A DNA stretch of 64,000 bases from Talpa occidentalis (GCF_014898055.3 NW_023601433.1:46991876-47055875), one strand, 5' to 3'; numbered from the stretch's first letter, positions 11,792 to 23,599 are shown. The notes: generated by a model not told the origin, from the letters alone. A program made the numbers and translations.

Positions 11792-12051
11792 GGGCCTCCC
11801 CTGGTGGCGCAGCGGTTGAGCGCTGGGCTGTGAAGCTGCCCTCAGCCTCTGCAGCACAGGTTCGATCCCCGGCCACCAGCAAGGGTCCCACATAGCGCGC
11901 AGACCTCTCCTGTCACCAGCTGCTCCTCTCAGCAGTGTATTTCATCACTCTGCCTGTTCTGTTTCTGGCTCTGGTAAATTCGCTTACCTCCCTGCTTCTG
12001 ACTGTAACCTAGTGCTTGTATAAATAAATAAATAAATCTTAAAAAAAAAAG
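11792..12051 (+). mobile_element. tRNA-derived SINE
   Basis: Complete. TSD tacagctcatt at 11781-11791 and 12052-12062. Good A box (TGGCGCAGCGG) and B box (GGTTCGATCCC). The tail is AATAAATAAATAAATCTT plus A10. Confidence 0.93.
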
Positions 12052-12366
12052 TACAGCTCATTTTTGGTAGATGATTATACAAAAGATTCTAAATTTCATA
12101 ATCTTTGATTTTTTTTTAAAAAGTATTCAATATGGGCATTTTGTTTGTCTTAACTGAAAAAATTTCAAAACTATGCCACAACACAATTAGAATAAATATA
12201 ACTAAAATTAGCAATATCAATGTCTTAAATTATATATTCATTTTCTGAAAATTATATATTTCAAATTTGATGGCACCCAACTTTAAACACTGAAAAAAAC
12301 CCATTTTACTCTTTAAAAAAAAAAACAAGAAAAGACATAGAAATCCTTCTCATCAAACAATGGTTA

Positions 12367-12726
12367 TCAAACCCCTGTACTCAGGCCAGTGGACACCAAC
12401 AAAGCAGGAATAAGTCTACTCTCAGTTTTAAATACTGTGGACTCAGATAGAACCATATTTGTTGACGGTTCTACCCTTTGAGCTATTGCCGCCTGCAAAT
12501 GATCATGATCTCTAAGTCTATTTTGGAAGGCATAAAGGGGGCTTAATTTATGCTTCTTGTATGATAGTGAACCTAGGGTGCCCAGCAAACTATGCCAACT
12601 AGAGCGATTAAATAAATAGCCCTTCTTTCTCTCTTTTTCCTCTTCCAAGTAGATTCTCATGTTCTTTGCTGTAATCCATACTGTTTCAGGCAAGGCTGGG
12701 CCAATAGATGCATCACCACACCCCAC
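12367..12726 (-). other. 119-codon open frame of unknown origin
   Basis: An ATG-to-stop frame of 119 codons on the minus strand, in sequence I cannot assign to a repeat. It abuts the 3' end of a minus-strand L1. The predicted protein is charged (EEEKERKKG near residues 28-36), with no signal peptide, membrane segment or familiar motif. It may be a chance ORF, part of an old retroelement or a decayed retrocopy. No function is claimed. Confidence 0.2.
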
Positions 12727-13308
12727 GCACTCCAGCGCCCCTACACCTCTCTATTGTATACCATTGGGTCCCTTCCCCACTTTTTTCTTACCCCTCTCCC
12801 TGTAGTAGCCTTAATTCTGCAGTCATTTCCAGACTTTATTCTTGTAGTTCTGTCAGTTCCTTTTTTTCCTTCCATATGAGTGAAAGCATCCAGTATTTAT
12901 TTTTCTCCCTCTGACTTATGTCACTCAGCATAACCTCTTCCAACTCCATCCATGATGTTGCAAATGGCAGGAGCTGATTTTTTTTTAACAGCTGAACTGT
13001 ACTCCATGCATATGTACCACATCTTAGTCCTTTCATCTCTGTGTCATTGGGCTCTTAGGTTATTTCCCTAACTTAGCTATTGTAAATACTTCTGCAGGGA
13101 GCATAGGAGTGCATGCATCCCGTTGGAATACTGTTTTTGCATTCTCTGGATACATGCCAAGGAGTGGGATCACTGAATCATGTGCCATATCTATTTTTAC
13201 TATTTTAAGAAATCTGCATGTTGTTTTCCATAGGGGCTGGATCAGTCTACATTCCTATCAACAGCGTATGAAGGTTCCTCTTCACATCTATGCCAACATT
13301 TGTTGTTT
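12700..13308 (-). mobile_element. L1 3' end, minus, left part (split by an LTR)
   Basis: Reverse-strand L1 ORF2 end and 3' UTR: tatgagtgaaagcatccagta, gacttatgtcactcagcataa, ctccatccatgatgttgcaaatg and ggatacatgccaaggagtggg occur in the usual minus-strand order. It resumes after the solo LTR at about 14517. Confidence 0.85.
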
Positions 13309-14508
13309 TGTAACCAGGGCCCAACAGTGTAGACTGCAGGGCAACAGTGGCATTTTTCTACCTTCACCTAAGTGATGGGAGCTGGTGGAAAAACCTGGTA
13401 GTTTTCCCAGAAGTTGCAGCTTTTGGCAGCCCCTCCCCCAGGCCACCAGCTGGGTTTTGAGCGCTGAGCCTGAAAGGAAGTTTCCTGCTTGCTGCCTCTG
13501 GAGAGCCCCTAGGCTGCCCTGCAGCGTGAAGCCTTTGGGATGGTTGCACGGAGGACTGACACTAGCCAAGCCTGATGCTAGCCTTTTTATATTTGGCACC
13601 TAGTAGAATGGACCACTGAGGTGCAAGCAATTTCATCAGCTCATTACTCAATTATTCAGCTCCAGATGGGCTGATTGGTCCTAAAATAGTCCAATCAGTC
13701 ATTTAAATTGAAAATAGTCCAATCAGGCAGGTATCAACTAAGATGGGGGATCTTGAAAGAGAATATGAGTACCCCCAGACTCCCATTTGGTGCTTGGCCT
13801 GCAAAGAATAAAGAAGAAAGAAGCATTCAGCAGCTGACCTCCAAAGAGAGAGGCCAGAGAGCTTCACAGAGACTGGCCTGGCTCTATCTGCCTCCAGCCT
13901 GCCTCTGACACCACCTGAAAGGAACACTGAAGTCTCTGGGCTTGGTGTCTCATAGAAATGTTTGTTGTTGGTGTGGGCAAACAATTCACAAAGAGCTATA
14001 ATTCTGGTATTTCCAACACTGCCTCTGGTGACCTGGTGACCAGCACTGTTGGCCAGTGCTAGCACGGCGTATTGTCTGGCATTGCCTCCTGGTGCTGCTG
14101 CCTGCAGTGTTGTCCATATTGACCTTCAGACTGTGGCTGTGGGCTGCTGCAATGTCATCTCAGCAGCCTGCCTGTGAGCACCTCCAGCTGTGGTGAGTTG
14201 GATCCTTGCCAATGTGTCACAAGCTCCAGGCCTTTGTTGGCGGGATGACCCCATCTTGGATGAGTGACCTCTTGTTTGGGACATTTGGACACTGTGGACA
14301 CCTGAGGTGAGATAGCTGGCCACCTGTGGCCTCAGAAATTCTATTTGTTAAATAAACAGATTCTATTTGTTAAATAAACCCCAGTGGTGTTGCTCGCTGA
14401 GCCTGAGTGGGCTTGCAATTGTGTGCATGGGTGGAAACCCAGACAATGGCCTGTCCTCTATTGGGCACTGTCTTTGACCCGCTATAGCAACTCTATAGCC
14501 TTGTTTCA
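13309..14508 (+). mobile_element. solo ERV LTR, ~1.2 kb, plus orientation
   Basis: Begins TGTAACC and ends TTTCA, flanked by the 4 bp duplication GTTT (13305-13308 and 14509-14512), which fits class I ERV integration. It sits inside a minus-strand L1 that continues on both sides. The U3-like region has two copies of aaaatagtccaatcag 28 bp apart (13683, 13711), each with a CCAAT box, plus an inverted ATTGG just upstream. The polyA region is duplicated in tandem, giving AATAAA at 14351-14356 and 14373-14378. A related copy lies at 52.57-53.58 kb. No internal viral sequence remains. Confidence 0.75.
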
Positions 14509-14580
14509 GTTTTTGTTTTATTCCTTTTCTTTCATTTAGGCCATTCTTACAGGAGCGAAGTGGTTATTGTGTTGTGGGTT
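14509..14580 (-). mobile_element. L1 fragment, minus, right part
   Basis: Continues the L1 interrupted by the LTR: ggccattcttacaggagcg...gtggttattgtg corresponds to the L1 gccattctaacaggtgtgag motif. Ends near the T run at 14582. Confidence 0.6.
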
Positions 14581-14999
14581 GTTTTTTTTTTTTTTTTTTC
14601 CCCAACATTGTCAGTCACCTTTGTACAGTTATTGCTCCCCTTAGGTGCAGTCCTCCCACCAGTATTCCACCCTGCTCCTCCGTGTCTCCCTCCCCCATTC
14701 CCATCACTCCAACTCCTCCTTTGCTGCACACCCCAGGTTGATGGTCAGCCCACAAGCCTTGTCATTTTCCTGGAAGCTTGTCCTTTACTTGGATAAGACC
14801 TGTGCTCCTGGACCATGGCAGACCAGGCTGCTCAGATCCCCAGGAACACCAGGTAGGGAGGCAGAACCTGAAGGGCAGGTTCTGCAGACTTCTTGATTTT
14901 GGATCTTCCTATGGAAGAGGAGACTGTCCTTTCAGTGTCCTGCTTCCCCAGATTCTTTCTTACCTTTTCCTTCACTGGCACCCGTGCTCTGGCCATCTG
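14581..14999. other. T-run followed by unassigned pyrimidine-rich DNA
   Basis: A run of about 18 T at 14582-14599 looks like the reversed A tail of a minus-strand retroposon, but I cannot name the following 200 bp. A perfect 10 bp hairpin (gcagaacctg / caggttctgc, 5 nt loop) lies at 14861-14885. Confidence 0.35.
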
Positions 15000-16400
15000 A
15001 ACAGGTGCAAAGGCATTAGTCTACGAAATAACAGATACATAAAGATCTTGGTCAAAATACCTGAGATTATACCCAACTTCTTTTAGGTGGGGTATAAAAT
15101 CAATTTATCAAAAAAAGAAAGTTCCTTATTACAACATGTAACAAATGCTGGTTCAAAACATAAACACCCCAAGAAAAGTTTCAATCCAGTAGAAAAGCAG
15201 AATATGCTCGATTAGAGGTATAAGGTAGCAGTTATAACCATGATTGCTGAATTAAGAAATACAGTAGATGATCAAAAATATAGAGATAGGAAATAATATA
15301 GAAAAAGTGTGATACTGTTACAATTAGAATTAATGATACTACTATACTTAATACTATAACTGAATTAAAAAACACAACAAAGAATCTTGACAGTAAATAA
15401 ACACTGTTTTGATTAATTATTTAATTAATTATTTATCCTGCCACATGGTGGCAGAAAACAAATCAACAAAGAGGGAAAAAAGAATTTTCGAAAATGAAAA
15501 CAGTGAAGAACTCTTTAGGATTAAACTAAAGAGAAATAATTTCCAGAAGGAAAAGAGAAAGAAAAAGGCATAGAAAATTTATTTAAAGGAAATTGCTGAG
15601 AACCAGCTTAATCTGGGAAATGTACCAGATGTTTTGAACCAAGAGGCTCAAAGAGTTTCCAAACAAAATAATACCAGATGAAACACTCCAAGACACATCA
15701 TAGTTAAACTGTTGAAAACTAATGGCAAAGAAAGAATACTAAAAGCAGCAAAAAGGAAAAAAAAAAAGTGACCTGTAAGGGAATACCTATTATGCTATTT
15801 ATAGACTTTTCAGTGGAAATTTTACAGGCAAGAGTGAATGGATGGAGAGATTTAAAGTACTGAAAGAGGGCCTCCCTGGTGGCACAAGGGGTTAAGCACT
15901 GCACTATGAAGCAATCCGCAGCTTCTGCAGCACAAGTTCAATCCCTGGCTGGCTGGGGAGCAACCCACATGGCACAGCAGACCTCTCCTGTCTCACCCAC
16001 TGCTCCCCTCAGCAGTGTATTTCAGTCAGTCTGCCTGTTCTGTTCCCCACTCTGTCTCTGGTGGATCCTCTCACCACCACCTCCAGCATCTCTGGTCTGT
16101 ACCCAGCTCTTGTATGCATAAATAAATCAATCTTTTTAAAAAATAAAAAAGTAAAGTACTCAAAGAAAGATTTCCTACCTAGAATATTTCACCCTGTAAG
16201 ACTATCATTCATGATGGAGGAAGGGTAAGGAAACCCACTGAAAAACAAAAATTATAACAACACATCAATACCAAGCCAGACATTCAAGAAGTACAAAAGG
16301 GGCTATTATAAAGCAACAACAAAACAAGTATATAGGAATATATTATTCACATTTATTTCTAAATGAAGCCTGACAGAAAGGTTTTTGCCTTTTCCATTTT
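15000..16400 (+). mobile_element. HAL1/L1 ORF1-like LINE relic, plus
   Basis: Contains the ordered blocks typical of HAL1/L1 ORF1-region repeats: ccaagacacatcatagttaaac, aaagaaagaatactaaaagcagc, cagtggaaattttacaggc, tacctagaatatttcaccc and gactatcattcatgatggagg. Reading frames are broken throughout. A SINE interrupts it at 15868-16151. Confidence 0.6.
15868..16151 (+). mobile_element. tRNA-derived SINE, older subfamily, inside the HAL1-like relic
   Basis: TSD taaagtactgaaaga (15853-15867) and taaagtactcaaaga (16152-16166), one mismatch. Tail GTATGCATAAATAAAT then CAATCTTTTTAAAAAAT. Confidence 0.92.
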
Positions 16401-17772
16401 AAGGTAACTGAGCAAAAATCAGGCCTTTAGCCAGATCATAAATCAGGAAACCCTTAATTGTATCTGTCTCTAATAGCGATTATTTTCTTCCCAGCATGTT
16501 ATAAATACCTTGGGCTTTTGCCTGGGCTGGGTCCCAGTAGTTGGTGCTGGTCTAACACTGCAGGCCAAGAACTGAAAAAAAGGCAGTGTGAAGGGGCAAG
16601 AAGAATACGACAACTAATAAAGTCCTCAAAAATGGTGAAATAAATAAGTTTGGGGAGCTCAGGAGGGGGACTGGGAGTAGAAATTGAGGAAGGTGCCAGG
16701 TATTGGGACAGAAGTGGAGCCTCTTTACTTTGGACCACCCGTGGCAGGCAGTCATTTCTCTGGAAGCTCATTCCTATTCATCATTCTCATTACTATCACT
16801 GACTTCCTATCTTCCTCAGTTTCCCCAATTGTAGAATAAAGGCAATAGATCTAACTCTCCTCAGTTCTTCTGTTGGATAGTCCTGTGCAGGGTGGGTCAT
16901 TCCATCAGTTTCAGTACATTTTGAAAGGTGTGTTAAAGTTCTAGCCTGTCTTTGGCACTAGAACTATGGGAGGGACTAAAGAATGGATGAGTCCAGAGAT
17001 AGAGTTGACCACTCAAGGGCCAACGCAACATTAGAATTCATCTTGCTGCTGCAGGCTGCTCAAACTTAGATGATGATCTCATAGGCAGTGTCTATTTGGG
17101 CCAAGTAGGGCCAAGCAGGATAGTTTTCAAATCTACACTCTGCTGCCTTGTCTATATGCAAATAAAAAATGGCTGTGGACAGTCAGGGCCAAACCAGCTT
17201 TGTGCCATGTGCATGCTAACAATCCACATCTTAGAAACTCACAGGCCAGCAAGACTGATCCATTGTTGAGTTTATAGACTGCAATTTATGAAAAGCAGGG
17301 CTACCATGACCTTGTGCCTGCAATGCATGCATTTAAAAGGGAAGGTTGCAAACTTATTGAACCAGGTAGCTGGTCAGAGAACATGTTCAGGCAAAAGTTA
17401 CAGTCCTTGTAGACGTAGTTGTCTAGATGTCTGGTTCACAAACCATAATGGCTGATCAAGTGTTTAGAAAGAACAGCTTCACCTCCTTCTGGCTTGCTCT
17501 CATGAAGCTGCTGGAATAGCAAATGCTTTTTTGGCTTGGTACATTGTTTCAGCTGAATTTCAGCAGAAAATTGAAAAACCAAGTGCCTTTTCTTGCTTTC
17601 CTAGCCATTTGTCCCTCAGTCAAGCTTCCAGTCTTTATTAGAACAATCTGATTGCTAGTCAACCTTGCTTGAGAAGGTAGTTGCTCAGGTTTGAATGGAG
17701 CCAATGTCCCCCTACTGACAACCGTTTGCCTACCCCAAACTGAGTGTGGGGAATTCCACCACTAAAGATCTT
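16401..17772. other. unassigned DNA with a MIR-like piece
   Basis: Around 16775-16850 the order tatcttcctcagtttcccc, attgtagaataaagg resembles the MIR core-to-3' region (cctcagtttcctcatctgtaaaatggg). The rest is unassigned; no gene is supported. Confidence 0.4.
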
Positions 17773-17786
17773 TCCTTGGGGTTTCT

Positions 17787-18044
17787 CTCTCTCTTTTTTT
17801 TAATACAAGAGCTGAGGTACAGGCCAGAGGCATGGGAGGGTGAGAGGACCCATCAGAGGCAGAGTAGGGAGCAGAACAGGCAGAAGGACTGAAATATACT
17901 GCTGAGGGGAACAGCGGGTGAGACAGGAGAGGTCTGCGTGCCGTGTGGGACCCTCGCAGGCTGGCTGGGATCCAACCCGCACTACAGAGGCTACGGACAG
18001 CTTCTCAGTGTGGCGCTTAACCCACTGCGCCACCCGGGAGACCC
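17787..18044 (-). mobile_element. tRNA-derived SINE, minus
   Basis: TSD tccttggggtttct at 17773-17786 and 18045-18058, a perfect 14 bp. The tail is very short on the reverse strand (ctcttttttttaatacaagag), with the usual AATAAAT repeats reduced or lost. Confidence 0.92.
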
Positions 18045-18058
18045 TCCTTGGGGTTTCT

Positions 18059-19350
18059 TAGTGACTGTGGAGAAGTGCCTTAAAAGCATCAATGTGTGGT
18101 TAAAGGAGGGTAATATTAATTATGCAATTCTTGTTAGTTCAGATTCAGATATCACATTTGCTAGCTGCCACCTTGAAAAGCAGGGGAAGGGCAGGAAAGG
18201 TTTAGTCATCAAGAACAGGGAAAATCTGCCCACATATGTTCCCATTTGAAGGGCTGAAATAGGAAGACAAGTAGAATGTTGGAAGAGATGATGCTCAGAA
18301 AGATCTTATGGTGCTGGTGGGTCTTTCGAAGGATAATACTCTTGCTTACTTTTACGTAGGACCTCTAAAATCTAAAACATAGAAAAGGCAAAATCTGGGA
18401 GAGGTCATTGTTACTATAATGTCATTCATGGTTTAAAAGATTCTATTAGTTATAGTTCAACTTGACTAGGATCCTGCTGCTCATCTGTTTATTCTTAAAA
18501 GTGTCATCTCCATACTAATATTTGTCAGCTGGAAAGAAATGCAGTCTGGGTACCGAATGGGATGGTTTATGTACACTTTCCTTGACTCAAGTTCAAGGGC
18601 ATTATCACTTTTTGCCTGATAAATCCCATCACCTGTTTTTAGCTACTATAATTTAAGATGCTGATTTTCCATTAATCTCCTATAAAGAAAAATCCTTCAG
18701 AATTTTTACATACAATTTAATTATATGGTGCCCACCATATTTCAAAAACTGCTCACTGTCATTCTGTCTAGCTGTTTCATTTCCCCAAAGTGCAGAAATA
18801 ATTAGGGCCAATATTATTTGGCATTAGCACACCAGCAGAGAGTATGCTCCTTGGAGTCAATAACAACAAAAAGACCCAGTTGCTCTTTTGACCACAGGCA
18901 TGTTCTTGAATGACAATAATAAACATGATCTGCTGATCTGAAACCACACACAGGGAAGACTCTTGGCTTTGTTACATGGCATCCAAAGGACAGCGACTTT
19001 TTTTCCAATTCTGTTGTGCTGTCTTCAAAAATCATTTGGAAAAGAGTCTCTCAGCAAAAGCACCATCTTCCTTGAGACTTTTCCTTTAGAGAACAATGCC
19101 TCTCAGCCTGCTCAGTCGTGTCTTTCTCCACCCCCACCGCCCCACCCCATGTCCCCAGGCTTGCTTGGTCCCCTCTGGGAAGCTCCTAGTACACTGGGTC
19201 CCACTCTCATGCACTTGTGTGCTGTGTATAGTGTGTTCAGCCTTGTGTGTTGTGTGTGTACACAAAGGCATTTGCACACCAGCAGGGTGTATGCTCAGCA
19301 AGGAATCAGGGCACCACTGGAGTTCATGGACTAAAAGTCTCTCTTCTGTT
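18059..19350. other. unassigned DNA
   Basis: No supported feature. A GT-rich stretch occurs near 19215-19260 (tgtgtgctgtgtatagtgtg) but is not a clean microsatellite. Confidence 0.35.
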
Positions 19351-19365
19351 TGTGGGATGATTATT

Positions 19366-19649
19366 TTTATTTATTTATTTATTTTAAGATTTATTTATTT
19401 ATACAAGCACTGGGTACAGTCAGAAGCGCAGGAGGGTGAGAGAATTCACCAGAGCCAGAGCGGGGAGCAGAGCAGGCAGAAGGACCGAAGTACACTGCTG
19501 AGGGGAGCAGCGGGCGGCAGTAGAGGTCTGTGTGCCATGTGGGACCCTCCTCCGGTGGCCAGGGAGCAGCCGGGGATAGAACCGATGCTACAGAGGCTGT
19601 GGGCAGCTTTGCAACCCAGCGCTCAACTGCTGCGCCACCGGGGAGGCCC
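19366..19649 (-). mobile_element. tRNA-derived SINE, GC-rich subfamily, minus
   Basis: TSD tgtgggatgattatt at 19351-19365 and 19650-19664, a perfect 15 bp. A and B boxes are recognisable on the minus strand. Confidence 0.93.
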
Positions 19650-19664
19650 TGTGGGATGATTATT

Positions 19665-19840
19665 ATTGAGTACCGATTGACTACTTGATGAGTGCCATGC
19701 CTGTGAATAGAAGAGAATTTTTCTGCCCTCGTGGAGCTTACATATTATCGAGGAGAAGACAATAAGTAAACAGAAAGGGATAAATACTATGTAGAGGGGA
19801 GAAAAGGTTGAGTGAAGAGAATAGGGACAATAGGGCATCT
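19665..19840 (+). repeat. old LINE-type relic
   Basis: The order ttattgagtaccgattgactacttgatgagtgcc...gccctcgtggagcttacat...acaataagtaaacag matches a common ancient mammalian repeat, also seen near 5330 and 54530. Family name uncertain. Confidence 0.45.
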
Positions 19841-19844
19841 ATTT

Positions 19845-20928
19845 TGTGGTGTTTGATTTGTTGTACTTGATTTGTTGTTGCTGAGTTGTAGGAGTTCTTC
19901 ATATATTCTGGACATTAATCCCTCATCATGTATGTGATATGCAAATATTTTTTCCCAACATGTAGATTAGTTTTTTACTCTATTCAATGTGCCCTTTAAT
20001 GCAGAGTATATTTTGTTGTATTCCAATTTATCTATTTTCACTTTTGTTACCTGTTAGTTTGGGTAATATCCAAGAAATCATTGACAAATGTATTTCATAA
20101 TGTATTTTCTTCTGAGTGTAATAATTTAAGTCTTAGGTTAAGGTCTTCGGTCCATTTTTTAGTTAATTTATATATATATTTTATAGGGTCCAACTTAATA
20201 TTTTGCATATGGATAGACACTTTTCCCAATCCCACCTATGGAACAAATGCTTTTTCCTCCAATGAATGGACTTGGAACCCTTATCAAAGTTTAGTGAACC
20301 AAAAATAAAAGATTTTATTTCGGAGTTTTCCATTTTATTCTATGAGTTTATTGTCTCTATGTATGCCAGTACTACACTGTTTTAATTACTGTTGCTTTCT
20401 AATAAGTTTTGAAATCAGGAAGTGAAACCTCCAATTTTGTTTAACTTGTTTTAGATTGTTTGCCTATACGTGTTCCTTTGAGTTTGCATGTTAGGAGGGA
20501 TTTTTCTATTTATGAAAAAAAAGTCACTGGAATTTTGATAGGGATTATATTAAATACTGACATTATTTTGGATAGTATTGACATATTAATAATATTAAAT
20601 TTTCCAATCTATGAACACAGAATATCTTTCCATTCATTTGTATCATTTTAAATTTCTTTCAGTAAAATATTGCCATTTTCAGTGTATAAATTCAGTGTAT
20701 AAATTCACCTTCTCAAGCAAATTTATTCTTTGATATATTTTATGTATATTATTCATTGGTGGGTTTGGAAATAGGATTGTTGTCTTAATTTTCATTATGT
20801 CTACTTCATTATTAGTGTTTAGAAACAACTGACTTTGTGTTTTAAGTTTGTATTCTGCAATTTGCTAAATTTGTTGAATTTGTTTACTAGTTTTAATAGG
20901 TTTGTAATGTATGTATAAGCTTTGGGAG

Positions 20929-20965
<37 letters not shown>

Positions 20966-21645
20966 TACATATGTGTGTGTGTATATATGTGTGTATGTGT
21001 GTATATATATATATATATGAATGATCAGGGTTTCTCTGGTATATTCTTCTAGCATTCTGTAAAAGGAAGTGGTGAAAGTAACATCTATGTCTTGTTCTTG
21101 ATAGTATAGAAAAAACTTTCATTATTTCTCCATTGAGTGTATTTTCTGTGGCCTTTTCTCAAATGGTCTTCATTATGTTGAGATAGCTATCTTCTACTTT
21201 TAGTTTATCAAGTGTATTTGTCTGCAAGAGTGTTGAGTTTTGTCTAACACTTGTTTTGCATCAGTTAATTTAGATGACCACATGTTTTTTATTTCTCCTG
21301 TTCTGTTAATGTGTATTACATCCAACTGATTTTTATGTATTGAGACATCCTTGCAATCCAGGAGTAAATTCCATTTGGTCATGATATGTAATCAGTCCTT
21401 TTTAACATGCTGTTGAATCCTGTGTGCTAGTATATTGTTAAGAATTTTTGCATCCATATCCATCAGGAATATCAGTCCACAGTTTTCTTATAGTGTGTTC
21501 GACTTTCATGTCAGGATAATACTGACCTTTTGAAATGAATTTGGAAGCGTTCCTTTCTCTCAATTTTTTGGAATTAATTGAAATTTATATAAAGTAACTT
21601 TTAGTAATGTCTGTGTTTAGCAATCAGTTTGCAAAATTTCTTCTG
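19845..21645 (-). mobile_element. L1 ORF2, inverted 5' segment of a probable twin-primed L1
   Basis: Reverse-strand L1 ORF2 from its C-terminal part (left: gttgctgagttgtaggagttc, ttcatatattctggacattaatccc) back toward the RT domain (right: aacatgctgttgaatcctgtgtgc, attgttaagaatttttgcatcc). A composite TA/CA/TG microsatellite lies inside at 20930-21018. It has no long open frame. Confidence 0.8.
20930..21018. repeat. (TA)n(CA)n...(TG)n(TA)n self-complementary microsatellite
   Basis: About 89 bp of alternating purine-pyrimidine: (TA)n, (CA)n with CATACATATG at the centre, (TG)n, then (TA)n again. The two halves are complementary, so it could form a hairpin or cruciform. Nested in the minus-strand L1 segment. 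Confidence 0.85.
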
Positions 21646-21674
21646 AGCCAATATAAACCAGTTCCAGTGCATCC

Positions 21675-22417
21675 CTGAGTATGATCATATTAAAAACACA
21701 CATGCACACAAACAAGTGCTGGCAAAGGTGTGGAGAAAAAGGAACTCTATTACACTGTTGGTGGGAATGTAGATTTGCCCAGCCTTAATGGAAAGAAGTG
21801 TGAAGGTTCCTCAAATGACTGAAAATGGATTTACCATATGACCAGCAATTTCTCTCCTGCATATCTATCCAAAGAACACAAAAACACTAATTCAAATGGT
21901 AACTTGCACGCCTACATTTATAGCAGCTCTATTTATCAATACAATAGCCAAGATATAAAAACAGCCTAAATGCCCCAGAACAGATGAGTGGATCAAGAAG
22001 ATGTGATATATATACACATAGAATACTAACAACTCAATGATTAAAAAGATAAAATCATGCCATTAGCAGCAACATGGGTGTTGTTGGAAGGGATTATTCT
22101 AAGCAAAGTGAGCCAGGAGGAGAATGATAAATAGTGGATGGTTTCACTTATATGTATAATCTAGAGAAACTAGACAAAGGATAAGACAAAGACAAACTGT
22201 AATACTGACCTTGAAAGCAGACCATAGATCTGAAACTCTCAGGAAGGAGGGAGAGGCGGGGGAGAGGGGGAGAGTAGACCACAGAGGGGGAGGAGAATGA
22301 GGTAGAGTGTGGTGAAGTGCTGTGGGGGCTTAAGTGATGGGAAAACTCTGGTGACTACACCTGAGGGGAGAAATCCTATATTATGAAAAAAATAAAGAAG
22401 GATGTTAAAAAAAAAAA
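21675..22417 (+). mobile_element. L1 3' end, plus, 3' segment of a probable twin-primed L1
   Basis: Sense L1: gtgctggcaaaggtgtggag, actgttggtgggaatgtag, gaccagcaatttctctcctg, agcagctctatttatc, agatgagtggatcaagaag, then the G-rich 3' UTR (ggggagagggggagag), ending in AATAAAG and an A run at about 22408-22417. Confidence 0.85.
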
Positions 22418-22862
22418 CTGTAAACACTGACATCAGTAGAGTAGTATCTATCACCTAGAGGACAGGTGGGATAATATTAACTGACAAGGATAGAAAGAAA
22501 AAGATCCCTGTGCTTTACTGAAAATATGTTAATTTCAATAAAAAGCTAATAAAATCTCTTTTTCATTATATTTTTCATTTCAAAAACTTATTCTAAGAAG
22601 CAAAGAACTAAAGAGGTTCAAAAAGACCCATAACTCTAAGCCTTTCTCTGTTCTCTTTCTAGTATTTGCAATTTACTGTCATCCTCCACTCATTCTTGAC
22701 ACATATGAAAACTGATACAAACACGGTCCTATCTATCTTAACCTTCAGACTTTCACCCTCTCACTTTCTGAAGTCTAGACAGCTTCATCTCACCATCTCC
22801 ACTGACATGACCATGGTCCAAGCACAGTCATCTTTTTTTTTTGGAATTATTTCAGTCACTTC

Positions 22863-23248
22863 TGATTATGGATGGAACTGTACCCTCCAAAAATTAATTT
22901 GTTAAAGCCTTAACCTCTAATATAACTGTATTTGTAGATACAATCTTTAAATAGATGGTTAAATTAAGTTTAAAGGCAGTCATAAGGATGGGGACCTAAT
23001 CCAACATGATTAGGTGTCTTTGTAAGAAGACACCAGGGATGTGTTCACACAAAAGAAAGGCCACATGAGGACACAGAGCAAGAAGGCAGCCACCTGCAAG
23101 CCAACTGAGACAGACCTCAAGAGAAACCAAAACTGGCAGCAGCTTGATCTTGGACTTTTAGGCGACAGAACCCTGAAAAAATAATTTTTTGTTGTTTAAG
23201 TCCCACATCTGCGGTATTTTGTAATGGTAGCCCAATCAGACTAATACA
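22863..23248 (+). mobile_element. MLT2-type ERVL LTR, plus
   Basis: Near-complete LTR: tggatggaactgtaccc..., aaagccttaacctctaat, gacctaatccaacatgattagg, aaaggccacatgaggacacag, then ataattttttgttgtttaag, cggtattttgtaatgg and terminal actaataca. The polyA signal has decayed to ATAATT. Confidence 0.8.
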
Positions 23249-23321
23249 CCTCCTGACTGGTTTCTCTGCATCTGTCCTGGCCTCTGGTAGTCTATTTGCA
23301 GCACAGCAGCAGGATAAGCCT

Positions 23322-23560
23322 TTTTTTTTTTAAAGATGTATTTATTTATTTATTTATTTTATGCAAGCACTGCGTACAGTCAGAAGCGCAGGAGGGTGAG
23401 AGAATTCACCAGAGCCAGAACGGGGAGCAGAGCAGGCAGACTGACGAAACACACTGCTGAGGGGAGCAGCGGGCGTGGCAGGAGAGGTCTGTTGCACCAT
23501 GTGGGACCCTCACCCGGCAGCCGGGGATTGAACCGGCGCTGCAGAGGCTGCGGGCAGGCC
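23322..23560 (-). mobile_element. tRNA-derived SINE, minus, lacking its A-box end
   Basis: TSD caggataagcct at 23310-23321 and 23561-23572. On the minus strand the element starts only with a remnant of its first bases and then jumps to the B-box side (gcctgcccgcagcctctgc). About 40 nt including the A box are deleted, while the outermost ggcc is kept next to the TSD. Confidence 0.9.
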
Positions 23561-23599
23561 CAGGATAAGCCTGTTAAAGCATGATTCCATATAACGCTC

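Noticed and set aside
19096..19659. 187-codon open frame
   Set aside because: It runs from unassigned DNA into a minus-strand SINE; the second half is SINE translation and there is no protein signature.
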